DNA of 64,000 nt. It comes from JAPYTK01 sp964401935. Its GTDB lineage: Bacteria > Myxococcota_A > Polyangia > Polyangiales > Polyangiaceae. The notes beneath the pieces are model-generated. The model was not told the origin of the DNA, ran no database searches, and saw nothing but the letters and a program-made list of their open reading frames with translations. The stretch lies in assembly GCA_964401935.1 (NCBI GenBank), contig CAYOAL010000037.1, forward strand, positions 8,626 through 72,625, given 5' to 3'. Positions within the stretch are counted from its first letter, which is position 1. Each line of letters opens with the position of its first letter. The position numbers and the translations under genes are program-made. Below, one piece after another: positions 33,081 to 42,226 of this stretch.

Positions 33081-33515
33081 TTAGGGCTTGGCGAAGATCC
33101 GTGAGGGGTCGCGGAACGACTTCAGCTCGATGGCGTTGCCGCTGGGGTCGTCGAAGAACATCGTGGCCTGCTCGCCCACCTCGCCGGCGAAGCGGATGCG
33201 TGGCGCGATGCGGAACACGACGCCCGCTGCCGTGAGCCGGTCGCGCAGCGCGTGCCACTCGTCCCACGGCAAGATGGCTCCGAAATGGCGCGTGGGCACG
33301 GCGTCGCCGTCGACGGCGTTGGTGGTCGCGCGCAGCGGCTCGTCGCTCAGGTGGGCGGTGATTTGATGGCCCCAGAAGTCGAAGTCGATCCAGCGATCGG
33401 CGGTGCGGCCTTCGGGACACCCGAGCAGCCCGCCGTAGAAGCGCCGGGCCGCGGTGAGGTCGTCGACAGGGAAGGCGAGGTGGAAGCGAGCCTGGCGCAT
33501 GGGGAGCGCTCGCAT
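33081..33515 (-). CDS. VOC (glyoxalase/bleomycin-resistance fold) family protein
   Basis: 144 residues with one pair of beta-alpha-beta-beta-beta modules: ARFHLAFPVDDLTAARRFYGGLLGC starts the first, and FGAILPWDEWHALRDRLTAAGV...TMFFDDPSGNAIELKSF the second. Likely metal ligands are the early His, a central His and Glu in AIELK. The motif FFDDPSGNAIELK is typical of VOC dioxygenases and glyoxalase-like enzymes; the substrate is unknown. An internal ATG at 33500 (MRQARFHL) is an alternative start that matches family N-termini better. Isolated gene, convergent with the YdeI-like gene. Confidence 0.9.
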   Translation of the reverse strand: MRALPMRQARFHLAFPVDDLTAARRFYGGLLGCPEGRTADRWIDFDFWGHQITAHLSDEPLRATTNAVDGDAVPTRHFGAILPWDEWHALRDRLTAAGVVFRIAPRIRFAGEVGEQATMFFDDPSGNAIELKSFRDPSRIFAKP

Positions 33516-33617
33516 GATACCCGACGTCGGTGACGGTCACGCGCTCCTCGCGTGCTGGATTCGACGACGTGGCGGTCCGGGGTTCTCCTCGCCCTGCGCT
33601 CGGGCTAGAAGCGTCGG

Positions 33618-34454
33618 GTGCCGACGGGGAGCGGGCGACAGGGGTCGAGCGAGCTGGGGGACCAGCTCGGGGCGTTGCTGGCGGCGGAGACTCGCGTCGC
33701 TCGCCTCGCCCTCGCCGAGCGGCTCGGGGTGCGAGAGAAAGACATCGTCAAGGCCCGGGCGGTGGTGATCACGGTGGCGACCGCCGTCGCGCGCGGACGC
33801 GCCGACGCCGCGCTTTGGCGACCGATCGGGGTGGCGTTCGAGGTGCTCGACGTGGCCGGGGTGATCGATCCGGGCGACGTGGAGCTAGAGCAACCCGCCG
33901 ACTCGACCCTCCCGGTGGCGTCGGGGATGGGGACGGCGGCCGCATCGGAGCCCTCCGAGCCGTCGAGCGCGAGCGTCGATGAGACCATGCACATGGAACA
34001 CGTCGAGCTCGATCTCGACGACCCGCCGCACCCCGAGCGCAGCGCGGCGAGTCGACCGGCAGGCTCGACGATGCCCGCGGTGAGCCCGCCTCCGGCCGCC
34101 CCCGCCCCGCGTGGCCAGCGAGGGACGATCAAGATGCCTATCCACATGCCGGGGAGGGTGACCGCCGCGAGCGCGGCCCTGTCCCAAAGCAGCGCCGCGG
34201 AGTCGCAGAGCCGGCCCGCGTCCGAGGCCCCGCCGTCGTCGGCTCTCGACGTGGAGAAGTACGCGGTGCTCTGCGCCTGGACCGAGATGCACCCCGAGCG
34301 CCGCTTGCAGCTCCACAGCCAATATGGGCTCGACGGCGAGGCAGCTCGCACCGCGCTCGACGCGCGCTTCGAGGAGCTCTTCCGAGAGAACGCGCAGCTC
34401 CGCGCTGCCTTCCAGCGGCGCGTCGAGCTTCACCTCCGCTTCTTGCGCAAGTAA
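33618..34454 (+). CDS. Hypothetical protein with conserved terminal domains
   Basis: 278 residues from a GTG start. N-terminal helical domain (about 8-80) with 'RVARLALAERLGVREKDIVKARAVV' shows a helix-turn-helix-like pattern. The middle 110 residues are a Pro/Ala/Ser/Glu-rich spacer. The C-terminal 65 residues (EKYAVLCAWTEMHPERRLQLHSQYGL...FLRK) form a second compact helical domain that recurs in style in other Myxococcota proteins. No catalytic motif. Its last 25 bp overlap the convergent glycosyltransferase. Function unknown; a regulatory role is only a guess. Confidence 0.72.
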   Translation: MPTGSGRQGSSELGDQLGALLAAETRVARLALAERLGVREKDIVKARAVVITVATAVARGRADAALWRPIGVAFEVLDVAGVIDPGDVELEQPADSTLPVASGMGTAAASEPSEPSSASVDETMHMEHVELDLDDPPHPERSAASRPAGSTMPAVSPPPAAPAPRGQRGTIKMPIHMPGRVTAASAALSQSSAAESQSRPASEAPPSSALDVEKYAVLCAWTEMHPERRLQLHSQYGLDGEAARTALDARFEELFRENAQLRAAFQRRVELHLRFLRK

Positions 34455-35506
34455 ACCCCCTCGAGCGCCAGCCCCGCCGGTTCGGCGGGGAACGCGAGCG
34501 GTGTCTGCTCGCGAGCCACGGCGGCTCGCAGCGCGGTGGCCAGCGCGTCGAGGTCGCCCCACCGGACGAGCAGCTCCGGCGTGGGGTGCCACTCGCGGAT
34601 CCCCCCGCTGTCGTAGGCGACCACGGGCACTCCGCAGGCGAGCGCCTCGATGCCGGCGATGCCAAACGGCTCCTGCCACCGCGACGGCATGAGCAGCGCG
34701 CGCGCGCGTCGATAGACCGCTCCCAGAGAGCGGTGGGGGCGCCAGCCGAGCACCTCGTGTCGTTCGATCTGGTTCCGGAGCGGACCGGTGCCCGCAAACA
34801 CGAGCGGGAGCCGAACCTCGGAGCGCTCGTGAGCGTCGATGGCGTCGAGCACGCCCTTGGGCGCGACGAGGCGGCCGACGAAGAGCACGCAAGGCGCACC
34901 CTCGGGGGCGGCGGTCACGTCGAGGTCGTAGACGAAGGGGGGGATGACGACGACGGTGTCCGGATCGAGACCGGCCGCTACCAGCTCTCGCTTCACGTAG
35001 TGCGACAGCACCGTGATCGCGCTCATCCGCTCGAGCGCGGCGAGTCGTCGCTCGGTCACGGTGAAGATTTCGCGCCGGTAGTCGGCGTCGTCGAAGCAGG
35101 CGGCGCAGCGCTCGCGCTCCATGGCGAGCGTGCACACGCTCCCGTCGAGCATCAGCTTGCCGCGCCCCGGGCAGAAGCTCCGGTGATCTTGCACGGTGGC
35201 GACGGCGTGGCGGGCGCCGGCCCACGCCATCACGTCGGGGTGCAGCGCGTTGTGCACGTGCACCACGTCGACGCTCCGCGTGGCCGCGTCGAGCGCACCG
35301 AGCGTGCTCGAGGGCAAGGGACCGCGGCCGAGCTCGAGACCCCGTATGAGGATGCGCTTCTCGGCGATCGGGGCGGTGCCGTCGTCCGTGCCGGCGACGA
35401 GCCGCACCTCGTGGCCGGCCTCGAGCTGGCCTCGCACCACTCCGAGGAGGTGTACGTCAGCGCCCCCACGTTCGCTGATGCGGTCGGTGACGTGGGCGAT
35501 GCGCAC
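34430..35506 (-). CDS. Glycosyltransferase, GT4 family
   Basis: 358 residues with two Rossmann halves. N-terminal MRIAHVTDRISERGGADVHLLGVVRGQLEAGHEV has the usual glycine loop; the C-terminal half contains VLFVGRLVAPKGVLDAI and the Ex7E catalytic/donor site in EPFGIAGIEALACGVPVVAY. It transfers a sugar from a nucleotide-sugar donor with retention, probably for exopolysaccharide or surface glycan. A short Cys-containing insert (HRSFCPG...ERCAACFDDADYR) recalls glycosyltransferases with a small Cys-rich loop. Begins 3 bp after the upstream lipoprotein stop, so translated from the same message. Acceptor unknown. Confidence 0.9.
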   Translation of the reverse strand: MRIAHVTDRISERGGADVHLLGVVRGQLEAGHEVRLVAGTDDGTAPIAEKRILIRGLELGRGPLPSSTLGALDAATRSVDVVHVHNALHPDVMAWAGARHAVATVQDHRSFCPGRGKLMLDGSVCTLAMERERCAACFDDADYRREIFTVTERRLAALERMSAITVLSHYVKRELVAAGLDPDTVVVIPPFVYDLDVTAAPEGAPCVLFVGRLVAPKGVLDAIDAHERSEVRLPLVFAGTGPLRNQIERHEVLGWRPHRSLGAVYRRARALLMPSRWQEPFGIAGIEALACGVPVVAYDSGGIREWHPTPELLVRWGDLDALATALRAAVAREQTPLAFPAEPAGLALEGVYLRKKRR

Positions 35507-35509
35507 GCG

Positions 35510-37261
35510 TCACATCGGCCCGAGGCTGCCCAACAGCTGGGCGAGCGAGCGGGCCTCTTCGCCAGGCACGTCGATGGCGAGGTGCATCGTCCCGCCGGTC
35601 GCCCCGCCGGTGATGGCGAGGCCAGGGCTGGGGGCCGGGGCAGCGGCGCCGGCCTCGTCTTGGAGGGCCTGAGCCACGGCCAGCGGTGAGCCGTACAAAA
35701 GGAAGAACATGCCGGGAGCGCCCTCCTTGATCGCGCGCTGCGTCCCCGCCGTCTTGTCGAGGCCCCCCGGCACCTTGTCCTCGAGCCAAGCCGTCATCAG
35801 ATCCTTCGACTCCGAGCCGTAGACGAGCACCACCCGATCCTTGGCCACCGCGAAGTGTTGATTCAGCATCTCGCCGAAAATGCCCGCGGCCGGCCCTGCC
35901 GCTTGCTTGAGGTTGAGCCCGGCGCCAGTCCCCTTGGGCTCGACGAGCTTCGCCGTGAGCGTGTCGACGCCCACGTCGCCGACCTTGTAGGCCGCCTTCT
36001 TGAACGCGAGCTCGATCCCCATCTGGTCGTAGAGCTTCTTGACGCCCTCCTCCTTGTAGATCCCTCGGAGCTTGTCCATCGACGCCTCGGTCTCCTTCGG
36101 GTCGCGCACCCCGACCAGCATGCTGAGTCGGAGCTTGTCGCCGAACTTGTGAGCGACAATGGCCGTGTCGCCATCGGAGGCCTTCCAGTAGGCGTTCATC
36201 GCCTCGCTGTAGTCGGCGTCGGAGGCTCCCTGTCCGAGGGAGAGCTGCAGCGACCACGAGGAGAGGCTGCGGATGAAGTCGCCCGACGTGTCCGGATCGA
36301 AGCTCGCCACCAGGGCGGCGGGGGCGTCGGCGGGGAGACGGCTCAGCATCGGCTCGAGCTTGCGCGCCCCCAAGCTCTTGAACGTCTTCTCCAGCTCGGT
36401 GCCGGGCCTCGCCTGCAGATCGACGCGCAGCTTGCCGGCGCTCTTGTCGGCCGACGTCTTCACCACCACCTTGTCGAGCTCTTTGGAGAAGGTGGTGATC
36501 CAGTCGAAGACCTTGTCGAAGCCGCCGGCTCCCATCGGCAAGGTGGCCGACGCCTGCGTCATGTTGGCCTTCGCCTGCTCGATGCCGGTGGCGAGGTCTT
36601 GGCCGAAGATCGTGGAGAGGTGGCCAATGTCGATCACCGCGCCAGCGTCGCCGTCTACCGTGGCGCCGATGAGCTTGACGAGGAAGGCCTTGTTCGCGGC
36701 AAATAGCTCCTTCTGGCCGGTGAACACCGCCCAGTCGTCGACGAGGTTCACGAACACGGCGTTCATCCCCATCGTGACGAAGGAGAACGCGTTGCCACCG
36801 TCGTCGGCCTTGTGCTTCTCGGGGAGCGTCTTCTTGAACGACTCCCGATCTTTGATGGGGAGGGCGAGCGCGAACGGCTGCTCGTTGGCCTTCGGATCGA
36901 AGATGGCGAAGCGCACTGGCTTGGTCGCGTCGAGGCCAGAGCCGTCCTTGAGCCCGAACCGCAGGGCGAGGGCGCTCACCGTGCTCTCGAGCTGCACGCT
37001 GCCCTGTGCCTGCGAGCCGGTGACGAGCTCGCTCACGCTCTCGACGAGCGCATTCGGCTTGTCGACGCCGCCGTAGACGATCACGGTCGCCGGCGCGTCG
37101 AGTTTGTCGAGGGCCCCCGAGGGCGCGACTTCCTTCGTGGGCTGAGCCTCCACCACCGGCTCCGCCTTCTTCTCCGTCGACTCCTTCTCGCAACCTGCGA
37201 TGAGCGGAGCTTGGGCCAGGAACAACAACGCCAAAAGGCTCTTAGACAGCTTGTCGCGCAT
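35510..37261 (-). CDS. Large lipoprotein, function unknown
   Basis: 583 residues. Signal peptide with lipobox LIAGC. The mature protein is about 560 residues of mixed alpha/beta sequence with repeated patterns such as 'RFAIFDPKANEQPFALALPIKDRESFKKTLPEK' and 'AALVASFDPDTSGDFIRSL'. It resembles DUF3352-type or other cell-surface proteins with two similar halves, but no confident family can be named. Charged, with no transmembrane helix after the signal. It is the first gene of a pair with the glycosyltransferase (3-bp gap) and diverges from the O-methyltransferase across 44 bp. ATG 37261 is preferred over an in-frame ATG 8 codons upstream because it begins a regular signal peptide. Confidence 0.85.
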   Translation of the reverse strand: MRDKLSKSLLALLFLAQAPLIAGCEKESTEKKAEPVVEAQPTKEVAPSGALDKLDAPATVIVYGGVDKPNALVESVSELVTGSQAQGSVQLESTVSALALRFGLKDGSGLDATKPVRFAIFDPKANEQPFALALPIKDRESFKKTLPEKHKADDGGNAFSFVTMGMNAVFVNLVDDWAVFTGQKELFAANKAFLVKLIGATVDGDAGAVIDIGHLSTIFGQDLATGIEQAKANMTQASATLPMGAGGFDKVFDWITTFSKELDKVVVKTSADKSAGKLRVDLQARPGTELEKTFKSLGARKLEPMLSRLPADAPAALVASFDPDTSGDFIRSLSSWSLQLSLGQGASDADYSEAMNAYWKASDGDTAIVAHKFGDKLRLSMLVGVRDPKETEASMDKLRGIYKEEGVKKLYDQMGIELAFKKAAYKVGDVGVDTLTAKLVEPKGTGAGLNLKQAAGPAAGIFGEMLNQHFAVAKDRVVLVYGSESKDLMTAWLEDKVPGGLDKTAGTQRAIKEGAPGMFFLLYGSPLAVAQALQDEAGAAAPAPSPGLAITGGATGGTMHLAIDVPGEEARSLAQLLGSLGPM

Positions 37262-37305
37262 GGTGCCGGGCCTTATAGCACCCACTCCCCCATCGGGCTT
37301 TCGCC

Positions 37306-37953
37306 ATGAAACTTTTCGTTCCCGACGACATCGAGCGCTACGCGCACGATCACACCGAGGCGCGGGGCACGCTCTTCGACTCCCTCCGGGAGCACACGCG
37401 AGCCCACGTGCCTTACCCTCAGATGCAAGTAGGCAAAGTCGAGGGGACGCTCCTCAAGCTCCTCGCTGCCATGCTCGACGCAAAGCGCATCCTCGAGGTG
37501 GGCACGTACACCGGCTATTCGGCCCTCTGCATGGCGGAGGCGTTGCCCGATCACGGCGTGCTCATCACCTGCGATCGGAGCGAAGAGTTCACGAGCGTCG
37601 CGCGCACGTTTTGGGCGAAGAGCCCCCACGGGCGCAAGATCGAGCTCAGGCTCGGGGACGCCATGGAAACCATCGACGCCCTCGACGACACCCCGTTCGA
37701 TATGGCGTTCCTCGACGCAGACAAGGCGCGTTACCCCGACTACTACGACCGCATCGTGCCGCGCCTCCGCCCGGGAGGCCTGTTGGTGATCGACAACGTG
37801 CTCTGGAGCGGCGAGGTGCTCGATCCCAAGAGCGACGACGCCCGCGGGATCGCCGCCGTAAACCGCCAGGCCACCGACGACCCACGCGTCGAGAACGTTA
37901 TGCTCACCGTGCGCGATGGTGTGATGCTTGTGCGCAAACGGGCTCTCGCGTGA
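37306..37953 (+). CDS. Class I SAM-dependent O-methyltransferase (caffeoyl-CoA OMT family)
   Basis: 215 residues. SAM-binding motif EVGTYTGYSALCMAEAL, acidic loop around TCDRSEE, the metal/catalytic region FLDADKARYPDYYD and the later IDNVLWSGEV. All match the catechol/caffeoyl-CoA type methyltransferases that use a divalent metal. ATG 37306 has the family N-terminus (LFVPDDIERYA). Substrate unknown; such enzymes in bacteria methylate diverse phenolics or secondary metabolites. Followed 75 bp later by coaX. Confidence 0.93.
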   Translation: MKLFVPDDIERYAHDHTEARGTLFDSLREHTRAHVPYPQMQVGKVEGTLLKLLAAMLDAKRILEVGTYTGYSALCMAEALPDHGVLITCDRSEEFTSVARTFWAKSPHGRKIELRLGDAMETIDALDDTPFDMAFLDADKARYPDYYDRIVPRLRPGGLLVIDNVLWSGEVLDPKSDDARGIAAVNRQATDDPRVENVMLTVRDGVMLVRKRALA

Positions 37954-38028
37954 GCACACCTTGGCGCGACCCCGCGAGGAGCTGGGGCGCGCGCGGATCG
38001 CTCGGATGGAGTGCACGAGGATAACGAC

Positions 38029-38801
<773 letters not shown>

Positions 38802-38805
<4 letters not shown>

Positions 38806-39839
38806 GCCCGGCGCGCTGGAGGCCGTCCACGCGGGGGGCGGTGGCGGCGACGGTGGTGGTCGTCCTGCTCGCCGTGGCGGCGGGGCTGTCGTGGGGTTCG
38901 AGCACGGCGTCGATCCCTCGGGCCATCGCCGAGCCGGGCCTCGATCGCACGGTGATCCTCGAGTTTCGCCTGCCGCGCGTGTTGCTCGCGTGTGTGGCGG
39001 GAGGAGGGCTGGCGGTGGTAGGCGGCGCATTTCAAGCGCTGATGCGCAACCCGCTCGCCGAACCCTATGTGCTCGGTGTGTCGGGAGGTGCGGCGGTGGG
39101 GGCGACCCTCGCCATCGCCATCGGCCTCGGCTCGCTCGGTCTCAGCACCGCGGGCCTGTGGGCGGCGGCGGTGGTGCCGGTGGCAGCGCTCCTCGGTGGC
39201 CTCGCGGCCACCGCGCTCGTGTACGCGGTGGCGCGCCGCGCTGCCCGAGGCCCTGCTGGCGCCTCGATTCTGCTCGCGGGAGTGATGGTCAACGCGATCG
39301 CATCCTCGCTCATCACCGTGGGCAAGCTGGTGGTGCCCCCCTCGCAGGCGCAGCTGATGCTCCGCTGGCTGGTCGGCTTCATCGAGCTCCCCACCGGCCC
39401 CGCGCTCGTGCTGGTGACGGCTTACGTCGGGCTTGGCTGTGTGGTGCTGCTGTTCGACGCGGGCCGCTTGAACGTGCTGGCGCTCGGCGACGAGACGGCC
39501 GAGTCGCTCGGGATCGACGTACGCGCGCTCGAGCGGCGCGTGTTCATCGCGGCCTCGACGGTGGTGGGTGCCATCGTGAGCGTGACCGGGCTCATCGGTT
39601 TCGTGGGGCTCGTGGTGCCTCACGCCGTGCGGCGACTGCTCGGTCCCGACCACCGGCGGCTGTTGCCCATCGCGCTCGGCGCCGGCGCTGCCTTTCTGGT
39701 GTTGTGCGATCTGGGGACGCGCCTGTGCTTTCGTATCTTTGGCACCCAGCTCCCCGTGGGGGCCCTCACCGCCCTCATCGGCGGACCGCTCTTTCTGTGG
39801 CTGCTCACGAGGAAGTCAGGCCTTGCTTCGGGCTTGTAG
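38802..39839 (+). CDS. FecCD/BtuC-family ABC transporter permease
   Basis: 345 residues with about nine to ten hydrophobic helices. Conserved FecCD sequence: EFRLPRVLLACVAGGGLAVVGGAFQALMRNPLAEPYVLGVSGGAAVGA, then LPTGPALVLV...LGDETAESLGID and LIGFVGLVVPHAVRRLLGPDHRRLLP. This is the membrane part of importers for iron-siderophore, haem or cobalamin. Neither ATPase nor binding-protein gene is adjacent, so it must work with partners elsewhere. Overlaps coaX by 4 bp, so the two are co-translated. Confidence 0.93.
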
Positions 39840-39874
39840 TTCGCTGTAGTAGACTGCCGCTTACTCATGGGCAG

Positions 39875-40924
39875 ATGACGATGGGGAAGGTGGCGTGGCT
39901 GAAGCGTGCCCTCGTGGCGCTCTTGTCCATCGCGGTCACGCTGATGATGCCCGTCGTCGTCCATGCTCAGCCGGACGAGAACACGGCCAAGGAGCCCACC
40001 GACGAGGAGCTCGCCGCGGCCCGCGCGTTGTTCACCGAGGCCATGGAGCTCGAGGCTGCGAACAAGTGGCGCGGCGCGCTCGACCGCCTGAAGAAAGTGG
40101 GCAAGGTGAAGATGACGCCGCAGGTGCGGTTTCACATCGCCCTCTGTCAGGAGAACCTGGGTCGTCTGGTAGAGGCCATCAACGGCTTCGAGCTCGCCGC
40201 CCAAGAGGCGAAGGCGGTCGGCGCCGACGAGGTGATGACGAACGCCCCGCTTCGCGCCGAGGCGCTTCGCGCGCGCGTGGCACATCTGGTGCTCGACGTG
40301 CGCGGCAAGGTGCGCGTCTCCAAGATCTTCCTCGACGATCGCGAGGTGTCGCTCGCGCTGGTGGGAACGCGCATCCCGGTCGATCCCGGGCCGCATCGTG
40401 TCGAGGTGCGACGCAACGGCGACGTCACCTACGAGATGGATCTCACGCTCGGCGAAGCGGAGCAGCACAAGCTAGAGATCACGATCGATGATCCGAAGGT
40501 GAAGCCCCCGCCGCCACCTCCGCCGCCACCCCCACCGATCTCCGAGCCCGAGCCGGAGCCCGAGACCGAGCTCAAGCGGCTCCCCGCTTACATCCTCGGT
40601 GGGGTCGGCGTGTTGTCGTTCGTGGCCGCCGCGGTCACCTGGGGCCTTCGTGAGGAGGCGGTGTCGAACATCGCCGACAACTGCGAGGACCCCGGCGCGC
40701 TCACCGGCTGCGACCCCGACGACCGCGAGCTCGAGGAGGTGGCAGAGGGCTACGACGTGGCGTCCAAGGTGTTGGTCAGCGTGGGGGCGGTGTCGCTCGC
40801 GAGCGGCGTGGTGTTGTGGTTCGTGCTCGCCCCCAAGAAAGCACCCCCCACCACCGGCAACAAGAAGCCGAGCGTCACCTTCGCCCCGACGCTCGGTGGC
40901 TTCGTGTTGTCGGGTAAGTTCTGA
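39875..40924 (+). CDS. Exported TPR/PEGA-like protein with C-terminal membrane helices
   Basis: 349 residues. A signal peptide (MPVVVHAQPDE region) and a helical TPR-like domain (ALFTEAMELEAANKWRGALDRLKKVGKVKMTPQVRFHIALCQENLG) come first. A beta domain of PEGA type (KVRVSKIFLDDREVSLALVGTRIPVDPGPHRVEVRRNG) follows, then a Pro run of about twelve. The C-terminal part contains two hydrophobic segments (LGGVGVLSFVAAAVTWGL and VSVGAVSLASGVVLWFVL). The combination is common in Polyangiales and is thought to sit in the periplasm. ATG 39875 chosen; ATG 39881 is possible. Convergent with the next gene. Confidence 0.85.
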   Translation: MTMGKVAWLKRALVALLSIAVTLMMPVVVHAQPDENTAKEPTDEELAAARALFTEAMELEAANKWRGALDRLKKVGKVKMTPQVRFHIALCQENLGRLVEAINGFELAAQEAKAVGADEVMTNAPLRAEALRARVAHLVLDVRGKVRVSKIFLDDREVSLALVGTRIPVDPGPHRVEVRRNGDVTYEMDLTLGEAEQHKLEITIDDPKVKPPPPPPPPPPPISEPEPEPETELKRLPAYILGGVGVLSFVAAAVTWGLREEAVSNIADNCEDPGALTGCDPDDRELEEVAEGYDVASKVLVSVGAVSLASGVVLWFVLAPKKAPPTTGNKKPSVTFAPTLGGFVLSGKF

Positions 40925-40946
40925 ACGACGCGTCCGACGCGACCGT

Positions 40947-41762
40947 TCAGAAGCAGCTCCCGATCTCCATGCCCTTGTAGAACAGCTGCGTGCCGAGCGA
41001 GCTGCAGTTGATGATGAAGCAGTTGGGGTGGTTCGAGCCGATCGGCGAGCACCACTGCTCACAGGAGAGGCCCAGCGTGTCGACGCAGCCGAGGGTGAGC
41101 GCGCAGTCGGTCTGCTCGTCGCACTCCGAGCCGATGTTGAGGTTCTCGCTCTCCGCACAGTCGAAGCGATTGCCGCCGATGTAGGCGCAGGTAACGTTCT
41201 GGCCGCTGGGGCACGGTGCGCCGTTGAGTGGGCTGCACATCGCGACACAGGTCTTCACGTTGCCCGGGATGTCCGGCGGGTTGCTCGCGCCTTGCTGTTT
41301 CGCGGGCACGCACTCCCCCTCGAAGGCGTCGCAGTCTGCGACGTTGCGGCAGAACGGCTTGCACACGTGCCGATTGAGATCACAGAAGTCGCCGTCCTGG
41401 CAGTCGCTGTCGTCGGTGCAGGTCGCCCAGCGTGCCTTGGTCCCTGCGGTGCCGCACCCGACCTCCCCGGTGGTGGGGTTGACCACGGTGCACTTCTGGT
41501 TCGCCGGACACAGACCGGTCAGGCCGAGGTTGGCGACCTCACAGGGGAGCGGTGTGCCCCCCGAGCCGGCGTCGCCGCCGCCCACCGTGGTGGCCATGCC
41601 GCCCCCGCCCCCGAAGCCGCCGCTGGTGATCGCGCCGCCGACACCTCCCCCATCGCCACCGCTCCCTTCGTCGAGGTAGTTGAACTCCGGGAACACGCAC
41701 GCGCTGTAGAGGAGCGCGCCCGTGAACGTCGAGGCAAGGGACAAGGCAAGGAATTGCCGCAT
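40947..41762 (-). CDS. Cys-rich lipoprotein with Gly linker
   Basis: 271 residues. Signal peptide with lipobox-like YSAC (Cys22), then a Gly-rich linker of about 45 residues. A cysteine-rich region of about 195 residues carries roughly 20 cysteines in EGF-like or 'DSDCQDGDFCDLNRHVCKPFC' style. That repeat is typical of myxobacterial surface proteins and resembles metazoan EGF/dickkopf-like modules. No enzyme signature. Preceded by TATACT at the right place for a -10 box. Confidence 0.85.
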   Translation of the reverse strand: MRQFLALSLASTFTGALLYSACVFPEFNYLDEGSGGDGGGVGGAITSGGFGGGGGMATTVGGGDAGSGGTPLPCEVANLGLTGLCPANQKCTVVNPTTGEVGCGTAGTKARWATCTDDSDCQDGDFCDLNRHVCKPFCRNVADCDAFEGECVPAKQQGASNPPDIPGNVKTCVAMCSPLNGAPCPSGQNVTCAYIGGNRFDCAESENLNIGSECDEQTDCALTLGCVDTLGLSCEQWCSPIGSNHPNCFIINCSSLGTQLFYKGMEIGSCF

Positions 41763-41806
41763 GGGGCCCGTCGCGAAATCGCCGAGGGCGGCGTAGTCGC
41801 AACTTC

Positions 41807-41835
41807 AGTATAGGTCAATCCGACGATTCGTTCAG
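41807..41835 (-). promoter_or_regulatory. Possible sigma-70-type promoter of the Cys-rich lipoprotein
   Basis: TATACT (41812-41807 on this strand) matches five of six bases of the -10 consensus and lies about 45 bp upstream of the 41762 ATG. At 17 bp before it stands CTGAAC, a poor -35 (three of six). It overlaps the end of the Nudix gene. Prediction only. Confidence 0.35.
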
Positions 41836-42225
41836 CCCAAGCAGCTGCGACATGCTCGCTTCATCGGCTGGCGTGAATGGGTGCTCGTCGAACTCGTGGC
41901 TCCTCACCCACTTGAAGGCGTTCACCGCACGCGCGCGCGGCTCACCCTCGGTGATGCGGCCTGCGTACAGAAAAAAGTCGACCGAGTAGCCATGATACGC
42001 CTGATGGGTGAAGGCGATGCGCTCCCCCACCTCCAGATCGACGTCGAGTCGATGGCGGATCTCGCGCCGGAGCGCCTCGTGATCCGACTCGCCCTCCTCG
42101 ACCCGTCCCCCGGGGAACTCCCAGAGCAGCGGCAGCGCGGCGGTGGGTCGCCGCTGCGTGATGAGGTACCGGCCCTCGCGAGAAATGACGGCGGCGACGA
42201 CGCGGATGAGCGGCAGCTTGTCCAT
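41815..42225 (-). CDS. Nudix-fold protein with degenerate Nudix box
   Basis: 136 residues with a MutT-like layout: VVAAVISREGRYLITQRRP, LWEFPGGRVEEGE, later FFLYAGRITEGEP and AFKWVRSHEFDEHPFTPAD. The Nudix box starts normally (GG, Glu46, Arg54-Glu55) but at the two glutamates of the REUxEE metal site it has His58 and Arg59. Classical nucleotide-pyrophosphatase activity is therefore doubtful; it may bind ligands or use other metal residues. Translation starts 1 nt after the stop of the FHA gene, so they form an operon. Likely ancestral activity: hydrolysis of oxidised nucleotides. Confidence 0.85.
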   Translation of the reverse strand: MDKLPLIRVVAAVISREGRYLITQRRPTAALPLLWEFPGGRVEEGESDHEALRREIRHRLDVDLEVGERIAFTHQAYHGYSVDFFLYAGRITEGEPRARAVNAFKWVRSHEFDEHPFTPADEASMSQLLGLNESSD

Positions 42226-42226
42226 T

